From the NCBI RefSeq assembly GCF_020400605.1, contig NZ_JAINRD010000019.1, positions 1 to 64,000 of the forward strand: DNA of 64,000 nucleotides, in the 5' to 3' direction. Both the position numbers and the translations under genes were made by a program. This stretch comes from Streptomyces aculeolatus (GTDB lineage: Bacteria; Actinomycetota; Actinomycetes; Streptomycetales; Streptomycetaceae). The notes under the pieces are model-generated. The model had not been told where the DNA came from. It saw only the letters and a list, made by a program, of their open reading frames with translations, and made no database searches. Of this stretch, positions 16,730 to 25,000 are shown piece by piece. Numbering within the stretch: position 1 is the stretch's first letter; each line of letters opens with the position of its first letter.

Positions 16730-17140
16730 ATGCGCATCGGGGAACTCGCCGAGAGAGCCGGGGTCAGCACGCGGACCCTGCGCTACTACGAGTCGCGCGG
16801 GCTGCTGCCCGCCGCCGACCGCGGCGCCAACGGCCACCGCGTGTACGGCGACGACGCGCTGCGGCTCGTCGCGCAGATCCGCACGCTGCAGGACTTCGGC
16901 TTCGAGCTGGAGGACACGCGGCCGTTCGTGGAGTGCCTGCGCGCCGGCCATCCGGCGGGCGACTCGTGCCCCGACGCGCGCGCGGTGTACCGCAGGAAGA
17001 TCGCCGAGCTGGACGGGCTGATGGCCGAACTGCGCTCGGCGCGCGACCACCTGACCGCACAGCTCGCGCGCGCCGAGGCGCTGCCGCCGCCGTGTGGAGC
17101 GGGCGGTTCCGACACGGACGTGCCGCTCTGCGGCGGCTGA
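16730..17140 (+). CDS. MerR family regulator
   Basis: A 136-residue MerR protein: residues 1-70 form the winged helix (M-R-I-G-E-L-A-E-R-A-G-V-S-T-R-T-L-R-Y-Y-E-S-R-G-L-L), then a coiled-coil dimerisation helix at 85-115. Cys residues occur at F-V-E-C, D-S-C-P-D, P-P-C-G and a C-terminal L-C-G-G, a pattern that could bind metal or sense redox state, though not the SoxR CX2CXCX5C cluster. A thioredoxin gene starts 13 bp downstream, so it probably regulates its own thiol-redox operon from the 19-bp-spacer promoter just upstream. Confidence 0.9.
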   Translation: MRIGELAERAGVSTRTLRYYESRGLLPAADRGANGHRVYGDDALRLVAQIRTLQDFGFELEDTRPFVECLRAGHPAGDSCPDARAVYRRKIAELDGLMAELRSARDHLTAQLARAEALPPPCGAGGSDTDVPLCGG

Positions 17141-17153
17141 CGGGAGAGGGCAG

Positions 17154-17498
17154 ATGACGACACCACAGACGACGACACACGACGTTCCGTACGTCACGGA
17201 CGAGACGTTCACCGAGGAGGTGCTGCGCGCGGACGTGCCGGTGCTGGTGCAGTTCACCGCCCAGTGGTGCCCGTCGTGCAAGCAGCTCACCCCCGTCCTC
17301 GGCGCGCTCGCCGCCGAACTGGGCGACCGGGTCAGGGCCGTGCGCCTCGACGTCGACCACAACCCGCGGACGACCGTCGCGCACGGCGTCCTCGCCGTGC
17401 CGACGCTGCTCGCTTTCCGGGGCGGCGAGCCCGTACGGTCCGTGGTCGGCGCGCGCTCGAAGGCCCGGCTGCTGAGGGACCTCGACGGCGTGATCTGA
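17154..17498 (+). CDS. Thioredoxin
   Basis: A 114-residue thioredoxin-fold protein with the active site W-C-P-S-C-K (instead of W-C-G-P-C), the preceding V-L-V-Q-F-T-A-Q and the cis-Pro segment V-P-T-L-L-A-F. It should act as a cytoplasmic disulfide reductase; the C-P-S-C motif implies a redox potential unlike housekeeping TrxA. ATG 17154 follows GGGAGAGGG. It is in one operon with the MerR regulator (13-bp gap). Confidence 0.92.
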   Translation: MTTPQTTTHDVPYVTDETFTEEVLRADVPVLVQFTAQWCPSCKQLTPVLGALAAELGDRVRAVRLDVDHNPRTTVAHGVLAVPTLLAFRGGEPVRSVVGARSKARLLRDLDGVI

Positions 17499-17631
17499 TC
17501 ACCCGCGGCCCCGGGGAGGGGCGGTGGGGGTTTTCGGCCGGAGGGGTTCCGGTAGGAGGGGTTTCGGCCGGGCGGGGTGGTCGCCGGTGCGCCTGCGCGG
17601 CCGTACGCGCACCCGGGGCAAAACTCCGCGT

Positions 17632-18222
17632 ATGTCTGTATACGTTCCCCTCGGCGCGCATCGGCTGCGCCGCGCCCTCACACTCCTCTTCGCGCCCCTC
17701 CTCACCGCCGCCGCCCTGCTCGCGGGCCCGGCCGCGGACTCCGCCGCCGCCTGCCCCGCCGGAGCCTGCGGTTCCGTCGTCACCGCCCCGCTCGCCCCGC
17801 CCGCGCCGGAGAGCGAGCCGTGCCCCAGCCCCGATCCCGTCGTGTGCCGGATCCGGGTGCTGCCGTGGGGCGAGAAGGTCGAGGCCCAGCAGACGCGGAT
17901 GCGCTACCACGGGCTCCTGGAGGACATGCGCCGCACCGAGGCCCGGATGCGCGCGGACGGCGCCTCCGACGAGGAGATCGCCAGGAAGCTCGTCGACATG
18001 CGCAACCAGGCGAAGGAGATCACCCGCGCCGGCATGACGCCGGCGGAGGTCCGCGTCCTGGAGGAGCGCAACCGGGCCAAGTACGGCAACCCGCTCGGCC
18101 CGACCGCGGACCAGCTGTATGCCAAGTACGGCTCGTGGTCCGAGGTCATCGCCGCCTCCACCCGCACCAGCACGGCCGTCGACGAGGCCCTGAGCCTGCA
18201 CTACCACCCCTGTCCGGTGTGA
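17632..18222 (+). CDS. Secreted protein of unknown function
   Basis: A 196-residue protein with a signal peptide (R-L-R-R then a hydrophobic core T-L-L-F-A-P-L-L-T-A-A-A-L-L, cleavage near A-D-S-A-A-A). The mature part has cysteines near both ends (C-P-A-G-A-C, P-C-P, V-C-R, H-P-C-P) and a charged helical centre (Q-T-R-M-R-Y-H...R-R-T-E-A-R-M-R-A-D-G-A-S-D-E-E-I). The conserved-looking end N-P-L-G-P-T-A-D-Q-L-Y-A-K-Y-G-S-W recurs in streptomycete secreted hypotheticals. No ribosome-binding site is obvious before ATG 17632. No function can be assigned. Confidence 0.75.
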   Translation: MSVYVPLGAHRLRRALTLLFAPLLTAAALLAGPAADSAAACPAGACGSVVTAPLAPPAPESEPCPSPDPVVCRIRVLPWGEKVEAQQTRMRYHGLLEDMRRTEARMRADGASDEEIARKLVDMRNQAKEITRAGMTPAEVRVLEERNRAKYGNPLGPTADQLYAKYGSWSEVIAASTRTSTAVDEALSLHYHPCPV

Positions 18223-18327
18223 CGCCCGCTGCCGCCGGGCCTCGTGGGGCCGTGGAAAATGCGTGGCGGGCGGGACTGATACTTGCGAGGGTCGTAGGCG
18301 CTCTGCCCCAGTTCAGAAGGAGTGCCC

Positions 18328-18735
18328 GTGCCCCGTGCCGTCACGCTGATCCGCTCCGCGTCCCTCTCGGACGTCGCCGAGTACGCCTACGCCGCCACCG
18401 CGCCCCCGGAGGCCCGGCTGATCTTCGCCGCGGGCGCCTGCCCGCTGAACGCGGACGGCTCCACCGCCGCGGTCGGCGACTACGCGGGGCAGGCGGCCAA
18501 GTCCGTCGAGAACCTGCGCACCGCGCTCGCGGACGCGGGTGCCGAGCTGTCGGACGTGATCAGCACGCGTGTCCTCGTCGCGTCCACCCGGCAGGAGGAC
18601 CTGGTGACGGCGTGGCAGGTGGTGCGGGACGCCTTCGGCGCACACGACGTGCCCAGCACGCTGATGGGCGTCACCGTCCTCGGCTACTACGACCAGCTCG
18701 TGGAGATCGAGGCCGTCGCCGCGGTGCTGGACTAG
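18328..18735 (+). CDS. RidA/YjgF/Rid family protein
   Basis: A 135-residue Rid-fold protein: L-I-F-A-A-G-A-C-P-L-N, A-A-K-S-V-E-N-L-R-T-A-L-A-D-A-G, S-D-V-I-S-T-R-V-L-V-A and L-V-E-I-E-A-V-A-A-V-L-D. GTG 18328 was preferred over GTG 18322 because AAGGAG ends six bases before it. It is the third Rid gene in the window and is convergent with the TetR at 18812, not clearly in an operon with either neighbour. The usual catalytic Arg position is not evident, so the biochemical role is open. Confidence 0.88.
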   Translation: MPRAVTLIRSASLSDVAEYAYAATAPPEARLIFAAGACPLNADGSTAAVGDYAGQAAKSVENLRTALADAGAELSDVISTRVLVASTRQEDLVTAWQVVRDAFGAHDVPSTLMGVTVLGYYDQLVEIEAVAAVLD

Positions 18736-18811
18736 CCGGCCGTACCGGCGCGGGCCCGCGTGCGGCCCGTGTCCGTCCCGGTCGGCCCGTGTTCCTTCCG
18801 GTCGGTCCGCG

Positions 18812-19399
18812 TCAGTCCGCGTCGGTCCGCAGGCTGTGCGCGAGCACCGCGCGGATCCGGCGGACGTCCGGGCGGGCGTCGGTGAGCAGGATGTCCGCGC
18901 ACAGCCCGTCCGTCGCGGCCACGAGCGCGTCGACCGCCCGCGGGTCGGAGGAGTGCCGCTCGCCGATCTTCGCCACGACCTCCCGCCACCGCCGCGCGAC
19001 CGGGCGGAGGGCGGGGCGGCGGGCGGCCATCGTGGACAACTCGCGCTCGGCCAGCGCGCGTCTGCGGCCGTCGCCGCCCGCGGAGGCGACGAGGGCGGCG
19101 AGGCCGTCGAGGTCGTCGGCGTCGCTCTCGATGATCTCGTGCAGGCGGTGGGTGTACTCGTCGGCGACCGTGGACAGCGCCGCGACGAGCAGGTCGTCGA
19201 GGGTGGCGAAGTAGTACGCGGTGAGGCTGGTGGGCACGTCCGCCTCGCGGGCGACGGTGCGGTGCGTGACGCCGCCGGCCCCGTCGCGCTGGACGACGCG
19301 GAGCGTGGCCTCGATGATCTCCGCCCGGCGGCGCAGGCCGCGGGCGCGGCGGCCGTCGGTGACGGGCTCGGCCTTGCGGCGCGTGACGCCGTGCTCCAC
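18812..19399 (-). CDS. TetR family regulator
   Basis: A 195-residue TetR protein with helix-turn-helix G-V-T-H-R-T-V-A-R-E-A-D-V-P-T-S-L-T-A-Y-Y-F-A at about residues 35-57. GTG 19399 was chosen because GGGAGG lies 8 bases upstream; the longer frame to 19435 has no site. It follows the DHA2-type MFS exporter on the same strand after a 123-bp gap that carries tandem repeats, so the two may be co-transcribed and this protein is a candidate repressor of the exporter. Confidence 0.88.
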   Translation of the reverse strand: MEHGVTRRKAEPVTDGRRARGLRRRAEIIEATLRVVQRDGAGGVTHRTVAREADVPTSLTAYYFATLDDLLVAALSTVADEYTHRLHEIIESDADDLDGLAALVASAGGDGRRRALAERELSTMAARRPALRPVARRWREVVAKIGERHSSDPRAVDALVAATDGLCADILLTDARPDVRRIRAVLAHSLRTDAD

Positions 19400-19444
19400 G
19401 ATGCGGGCCTCCCGTCGACGGTGGTGGGGTGGCACCCAGGGTAG

Positions 19445-19528
19445 TCAGCCTCCCCGCCCGGCCGCCCACCTCAGCCTCCCCGCCCGGCCGCCCACCTCAG
19501 CCTCCCCGCCCGGCCGCCCACCTCAGCC
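19445..19528. repeat. 26-bp tandem repeat, about 3.2 copies
   Basis: Three identical 26-bp units at 19445-19470, 19471-19496 and 19497-19522, plus six bases of a fourth, start just after the TetR gene's upstream region and abut the MFS stop codon (19523-19525). The unit begins TCAGCC and is C-rich on the plus strand. Perfect identity implies recent slippage; being immediately past a stop codon it could affect readthrough into the TetR gene. Confidence 0.93.
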
Positions 19529-21055
19529 GTCCTCCTCCGCTTTCATCGGCCCCACCCCCCGCAGCGCGACGGCCGCGACCACGGCGAGGACGGCCACGGC
19601 CGCCCCGGCGATCCCGGTGGCGACGTTCAGGCCCGTGACGAACGCCTCCTCCGACCGCCGCAGCACCCACGCGGGCAACTCCGCCTCCGCGCCCGCCGCG
19701 GCGGGCAGCCCGTCGCCCGCGGCCTGCCGCGCGCTGTCCGGCAGCCCGGCCGGAATCCACCCCTCCATGCGGGCGCGGTACACCACCGTCGTGACGCTGC
19801 CCAGCACCGCGACCCCCACCGCGAGGCCCAACTCCTGCACCGTCTCCGACAGCGCCGACGCGGACCCCGCCTGCTCCGGCGGCGCGGAGCCGACGACGAG
19901 GTCCGTACCGAGCGCGGCGAGGGCGCCGAGCCCGAGGTAGACGAGCGCGAAGCCGGTGACGACCGGGCCCGCGCCGTCCGTGCGGTCGACGGTGGCGAGC
20001 AGCCCGTACCCGATCACGGACACCCCCAGCGTCGCCCCGACGACGTAGCCCGGGCGGATCCTGCGCGCCAGCAGCGGCGCCCCGATCGCGGCGACGAACA
20101 TCATGAGCGCGGGCGGGCCCATCCACGCCCCCGCGGCCAGCGGGGTCATGCCCTCGACCAACTGCAGGTGCTGGGTGACCAGATACATCACCCCGCCGAC
20201 CCCGACGAGGCCGACCAGCAGCAGCCCCAGCGCCACCCCGAACGTCCGCTCCGCGAACAGCCGCAGGTCGAGGAGCGGCGCGGCGAGCGTGCGCTGCCGT
20301 CGTACGAACCACACCCCCGACGCCGCCCCGGCCGCCAGCGCCGGCACCGTCGCACCGCCGAGGCCGCCGGCGCCCTCGGCCGCGACGTGCTTGACGGCGT
20401 AGACCACGGGCAGGATCGCGCCGAGCGAGAGCACGACGCCGGCGAGGTCGAACGGCCCCTCCTGGCGCGCCCGGTACTCGGGCAGCAGGAAGGGCGCCGC
20501 GACCAGCACCACCGCGACCATCGGCACGGCGACGAGGAACGCGGAGCCCCACCAGAAGCGCTCCAGCAGCGCCCCGCCGACGAGCGGCCCGGCGGCCATG
20601 CCCAGCGCGAACATGGTCGCCCAGATGCCGATGGCGAGCGCGCGCTGGCGGGCGTCGGCGAACATGTTGCTGATCAGCGCGAGCGTGGACGGCATGAGCG
20701 TCGCCCCGGCGATCCCGAGCGCGGCCCGCGCGGCGATCAGCGCCTCGGCGCTGGGCGCGTACGCCGCGGCGACCGAGGCGGCCCCGAAGGCGCCGGCGCC
20801 GGCGAGCAGCAGGCGGCGGCGGCCGAAGCGGTCGCCCAACGTGCCCATGGTGACCAGGAACCCGGCGATCAGGAAGCCGTACGCGTCCATGATCCACAGG
20901 GCCTGGGTGCCGCTGGGGTGCAACTCGGCGGCGAGGGCGGGGAGCGCGAGGTAGAGGACGGTGACGTCCAGGCCGAGCAGCACGGTGGGCACGGCGAGCA
21001 CGGCGAGCCCCGCCCACTCCCTCGGGCCGGCGCGGCGGGCGACGGACGTGGTCAT
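19523..21055 (-). CDS. MFS transporter, DHA2 (14-helix multidrug efflux type)
   Basis: A 510-residue exporter of the SmvA/QacA type. The DHA2 signature motif L-D-V-T-V-L-Y-L-A-L-P is in helix 1, G-T-L-G-D-R-F-G-R-R-R between helices 2 and 3, and about 14 hydrophobic segments follow. Proton-driven export of cationic drugs or dyes is the usual role. ATG 21055 follows GAGGGAG; an upstream ATG (21088) adds 11 residues without a site. Upstream is a good promoter whose -10 overlaps a small inverted repeat, so a TetR protein (18812 downstream or 21187 upstream) probably represses it. Confidence 0.92.
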   Translation of the reverse strand: MTTSVARRAGPREWAGLAVLAVPTVLLGLDVTVLYLALPALAAELHPSGTQALWIMDAYGFLIAGFLVTMGTLGDRFGRRRLLLAGAGAFGAASVAAAYAPSAEALIAARAALGIAGATLMPSTLALISNMFADARQRALAIGIWATMFALGMAAGPLVGGALLERFWWGSAFLVAVPMVAVVLVAAPFLLPEYRARQEGPFDLAGVVLSLGAILPVVYAVKHVAAEGAGGLGGATVPALAAGAASGVWFVRRQRTLAAPLLDLRLFAERTFGVALGLLLVGLVGVGGVMYLVTQHLQLVEGMTPLAAGAWMGPPALMMFVAAIGAPLLARRIRPGYVVGATLGVSVIGYGLLATVDRTDGAGPVVTGFALVYLGLGALAALGTDLVVGSAPPEQAGSASALSETVQELGLAVGVAVLGSVTTVVYRARMEGWIPAGLPDSARQAAGDGLPAAAGAEAELPAWVLRRSEEAFVTGLNVATGIAGAAVAVLAVVAAVALRGVGPMKAEEDG

Positions 21056-21094
21056 ACGGGGCTCCCTCGGCGTGGACGACCGGCTCACTTTCTT

Positions 21095-21125
21095 GAACGA
21101 TAGTTCTAGTTGTTGCTTTGTTCAA
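21095..21125 (-). promoter_or_regulatory. Promoter and dyad of the DHA2 exporter gene
   Basis: Read on the minus strand: TTGAAC (-35, 21120-21125), 17-bp spacer, TATCGT (-10, 21097-21102). The dyad GAAC-N4-GTTC (21095-21106) covers the -10 box, a usual TetR operator position. The stretch is clearly AT-richer than its surroundings. Confidence 0.65.
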
Positions 21126-21186
21126 ATTGTTTGCCGCGGGCGGCGAGGAGGCGGGGTGTGGCGGGAAGGGGCGGGAAAGGGCGGGC

Positions 21187-21891
21187 CTATGCGGGCCGGG
21201 CGGCCTCGGCGAGGAGTCCGTCGACGATGATCCGCAGCACCTGCGGGTACAGGTCGAGGGCCGACCGCTCCGGCCACAGGTCGCCGATGGCCGCGAGCTG
21301 CGGCTGCCTGGACGGGTCGAGGCGGTGCAGGCCGAACGCCGTGTCCGCGGAGCCGACCTGCGCGCGGCGGCGGTCCGAGCGGGCGCGTACGAGGACCTCG
21401 CCGACGGTGTAGTACCAGATGCTCCGGAAGACGTCGACGGCCTGCCCCTGCGTGCAGCCCGCGTCCACCGCGCCCGCGACGATCGTCTCGACGATCCACA
21501 GGGCGGAGTCGCCGAGCCGCCCGATGAACCCGTCCGCGGTCAGCGCCTCGGCCGCCCAGGGCCAGTTGGTGAGCGCGTCGTGCATCGTCGTGGCGGCGAC
21601 GACGATCCGCTCGCGCGGGTCGTCGGGCAGCTCGGGGCGCGCGAGTTGGTCGAGGTGCTGGTTGACCAGCTCGACCACCAGGTCGTCCTTGTTGTGGACG
21701 TGGTGGTAGAGCGTCGTCGTCCCGACGCCGATCTCGGCGGCCAGCCGGCGGACGGTCAGCGTCTCCCAGCCGTCCTCGTCTATGACCCGGCGGGCCGCCG
21801 CGAGGATCTCGGCGCGCGACGTCGAGCGCGGCCGGCCGGTGCGGCCGGTGGGCGTGGGGGCGGGCTGTCGGCGGTCTCGTTGTCCGGGCAC
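21187..21891 (-). CDS. TetR family regulator (TetR_C-type)
   Basis: A 234-residue TetR protein: a short basic Arg/Pro-rich leader, helix-turn-helix L-T-V-R-R-L-A-A-E-I-G-V-G-T-T-T-L-Y-H-H-V-H-N-K at about 47-70, then a C-terminal ligand domain like tetracycline repressors. The open frame extends far upstream through the divergent gene, but GTG 21891 is the last sensible start. It is divergent from the MFS-ABC fusion operon; the gap holds two abutting 12-bp palindromes, so it is the probable repressor of that operon. Confidence 0.88.
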   Translation of the reverse strand: MPGQRDRRQPAPTPTGRTGRPRSTSRAEILAAARRVIDEDGWETLTVRRLAAEIGVGTTTLYHHVHNKDDLVVELVNQHLDQLARPELPDDPRERIVVAATTMHDALTNWPWAAEALTADGFIGRLGDSALWIVETIVAGAVDAGCTQGQAVDVFRSIWYYTVGEVLVRARSDRRRAQVGSADTAFGLHRLDPSRQPQLAAIGDLWPERSALDLYPQVLRIIVDGLLAEAARPA

Positions 21892-21982
21892 CGTCCCATC
21901 ATGCTGCCCCGGGGTCTGCCGGGGAAATCGTCCCAGCTCAGCGGCCTTGTGCGAGGTGTTGTCGGATGGGTGGTGTACTTTA

Positions 21983-22006
21983 GGAACGTGTTCCGGAACA
22001 TGTTCC
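21983..22006. promoter_or_regulatory. Two abutting 12-bp palindromes, probable TetR operator
   Basis: GGAACGTGTTCC (21983-21994) is followed without gap by GGAACATGTTCC (21995-22006); a further GGAA follows. Both are perfect except at the central base pair. They lie between the divergent TetR and fusion-transporter genes, just downstream of a -10-like TACTTT (21976-21981) and 27 bases before the fusion's ATG. Confidence 0.85.
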
Positions 22007-22033
22007 GGAAGTCGGGTGGACGCGGGAGGGGCC

Positions 22034-25000
22034 ATGGCGGGGGAACGGGCAGCGGCGGCGGGCCGGGAAGGTGCGGCGGGCGGTTCCGGGCGTGCGGCGC
22101 GGACGGGGCTCGTGCTCGCCACGGCGGCGGTGGCGCAGTTCCTGGTGTCGCTCGACCTGTCGGTGGTGAACGTGGGCCTGCCGGAGATCGGCGCCGCGCT
22201 CGGCTTCGGCGAGGTGGGGCTGACGTGGGTCATCCACGCGTATGCGCTCACGTTCGGCGGGCTGCTCCTGCTGGGCGGCAAGGCCGCCGACCGTTACGGG
22301 CAGAAGCGGATGCTGCTCGTCGGCCTGGGCCTGTTCGGCGTCGCCTCCCTCCTCGGCGGCTTCGCCACCGAGCCGGGGCACCTGGTCGCGGCGCGGGCCG
22401 CCCAGGGCGTCGGCGCTGCGGCCCTCGCCCCTGCGGGGCTGGCGCTGCTGACGGCGACGTTCCCGGGCGGGCGGGCGCGGGTCCGGGCGTTCGGCATCTG
22501 GAGCGCGACGAACGCGGCGGGCGGCGCGCTGGGCGTGCTGATCGGCGGAGTGCTCACGGAGTACGCGGGCTGGCGCTGGGTGATGTTCGTGAACGTGCCG
22601 ATGGCGCTGATCGCCCTGGCCATGACCTGGCGCGGGGTCGCGTCCGACGGGTCGCGGGGGCCCGCCGGCGGCAGGGGGCGCGGCGTTGAGGAGTACGGCG
22701 GGGACGGCGGCGGGAAGCGGGGCCGTCCCGACGTGCTCGGGGGAGTGCTGGCGACGGGCGGGATGTCGCTGCTGGTGTTCGGCATCGTCCGTACGGACCG
22801 GCACGCCTGGACGTCCGCCGTCACGATCACGACGCTGGCCGTGGCCCTCGCGCTGCTGACCGCGTTCGTCCTGGTCGAACGGACCACCCGGCGCGACCCG
22901 CTGGTGCGCCTGGGCCTCCTCGCCAACCGCGCGGTGCTCGGCGCGATCACGTACACGCTGGTGATCGGTGCGGCGATGGCCTCGTCGTTCTACTTCATGT
23001 CGCTCTACCTGCAGCGGGTGCTGGGGAACGGCGCGGCGCAGACGGGCCTGCAGGTCCTGCCGTTCGCGCTCGGGGTGGTCGCCGGCTCGGTGCTCGCGGT
23101 GAAGCTCGGCTACCGGTACGCGCCGAGGCTCCTGCTCGCCGGGGGCGGGCTGCTGACGGCGGCGGGCTTCGCCTGGTTCGGCCTCGTCGACGCGGACGGT
23201 TCGTACGCGGCGGACGTGTTCGGGCCCTCGATCCTGGCCAGCGTCGGCTTCGGCCTCGTCCTGGGCCCGCTGGTCAGCGTCGCCACCGGCGGCGTGGCGG
23301 CCCACGAGGCGGGCATGGCGTCCGGCCTGCTCAACAGCGCCCGCCAACTGGGCGCCGCGCTGGGCCTGGCGGCCCTCGGCACCGCGGCACACGACCGCAC
23401 GGGGGGATCCGCGACGCCGGCCGCCCTCAACGACGGGTATGCGCTGGGGCTGACGCTGTGCGCGGCGCTGCTGCTGGTGGCGGTCCTGATCGCCACCACG
23501 GTGCTGCCGCGCCGCGGGGCGGAGAACCCGGGGCGCGGCGACGCGGACGGGAAGCAGCCGGAGGGCGCGGACGACGCCCCACCGCCGTCCGCGGACGGGA
23601 AGCAGCAGGAAGCCGCGGGCGACGCCCCACCGCGGCACGCGGAAGCCCCGCCACCGCACGCGGAAGCCCCGCCACCGCACGCGGAAGCCCAACCGCCGTA
23701 CCGGGGTGCCCATCCGACGCACTCGGACGCCCGACCGACGCACCTGGACGCGCATCCGGCCGCGGACGAGGCCGACTCCGCGCCCCGGGCGGCGCAGCCG
23801 CCTTCCCGTACGGTCTCCAAGCTCCTCCGCCCCCACCTCCGCGGGTTCGCCGCCGTCGTGTTCCTCCAGGTCGTCGGCGCCCTCGCCGGCCTCGTGCCGC
23901 TGCTCGCCGTCGTCGAGCTGGGCCGTGCGCTGCTGGCCCCCGGTCCCGTCGACCGCGACCGGGTCTGGGCCGTCGTCGCGGTGGGCGCCGCCGGGCTGTT
24001 CGTGCGGCTGCTGTTCACCGCCGCGTCGTCCGGGGCCGGGCACCTCCTCGACGGCCGGGTGCAGTTGTCGTTCCGCCGCCGGCTGGCGGCCCGGCTGGGC
24101 AGCGTGCCCATCGGCTGGTTCTCCCGGCGCCGGACCGGCGAGCTGGCGAAGGTGGTCGGGGAGGACGTGGGCGCGATGCACCCGCTCATCGCGCACGCGC
24201 CCAGCGAGCTGATCTCCGCCTTCGTCGTACCGGCCGCCTCCCTGGCGTACCTCTTCACCGTCGACTGGCGGCTCACGCTCGTCACGCTCGTCCCGGTGGT
24301 CCTCGCCCTCGCGCACGTCCCGCTGTTCATGGCCCCCGCACGGGTGCGCGACCAGGAGGAGTTCGACGCGGCCATGGGCCGGATCTCCAGCGCTTCCGTC
24401 GAGTTCGTGCAGGGGATTGCGGAGGTCAAGGCGTTCGGCGGCGGCGAGCGCGCGCACCGCGCGTTCCGCACCGCCGCCGACGACTTCACCGACACCTTCA
24501 AGCGGATGGTCCACGGCCTCTCCCCGATCGGGGCCGGCATGCAGGTGGCGCTGTCGCCGCCGTTCGTGCTGCTGGTCGTGCTCGTCGGCGGTACGTCCAT
24601 GATCACGGCCGGTGCCCTGGCCCCCGCCGACCTCCTGCCGTTCCTCCTCCTCGGCCTCGGCCTCACCGCCCCCGTCGCCGCCCTCGGCCACGGCTTCGAC
24701 GACCTCCAGGGCGCGCGCCGCGCGGTCGGGCGCATCCGGGACGTACTCGACGTGGACCCGCTGCCGCAGCCCGCGCGTCCGCTCACGCCGCGCGGGCACC
24801 GCATCGAGCTGCGCGGCGTCCGGTTCGGCTACGGGCCGGAGCGCGAAGTGCTGCGCGGGATCGACCTGGTCCTCGAACCCGGCACCGTCACCGCGGTCGT
24901 CGGCCCGTCGGGCAGCGGGAAGTCCACCCTCGTCCAGTTGCTGCCGCGGTTCTTCGACCCCGACCGGGGCTCGGTCCTCCTCGGCGGCGTCGACCTGCGC

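Noticed and set aside
19445..19528. CRISPR array
   Set aside because: The units are directly tandem with no spacers and no cas genes are in the window.
23521..23830. Separate MFS and ABC genes joined only by an annotation error
   Set aside because: The linker has no stop and no ATG/GTG start or ribosome-binding site in the frame, and its repeats preserve codon structure, so a true fusion is the better reading of this sequence.
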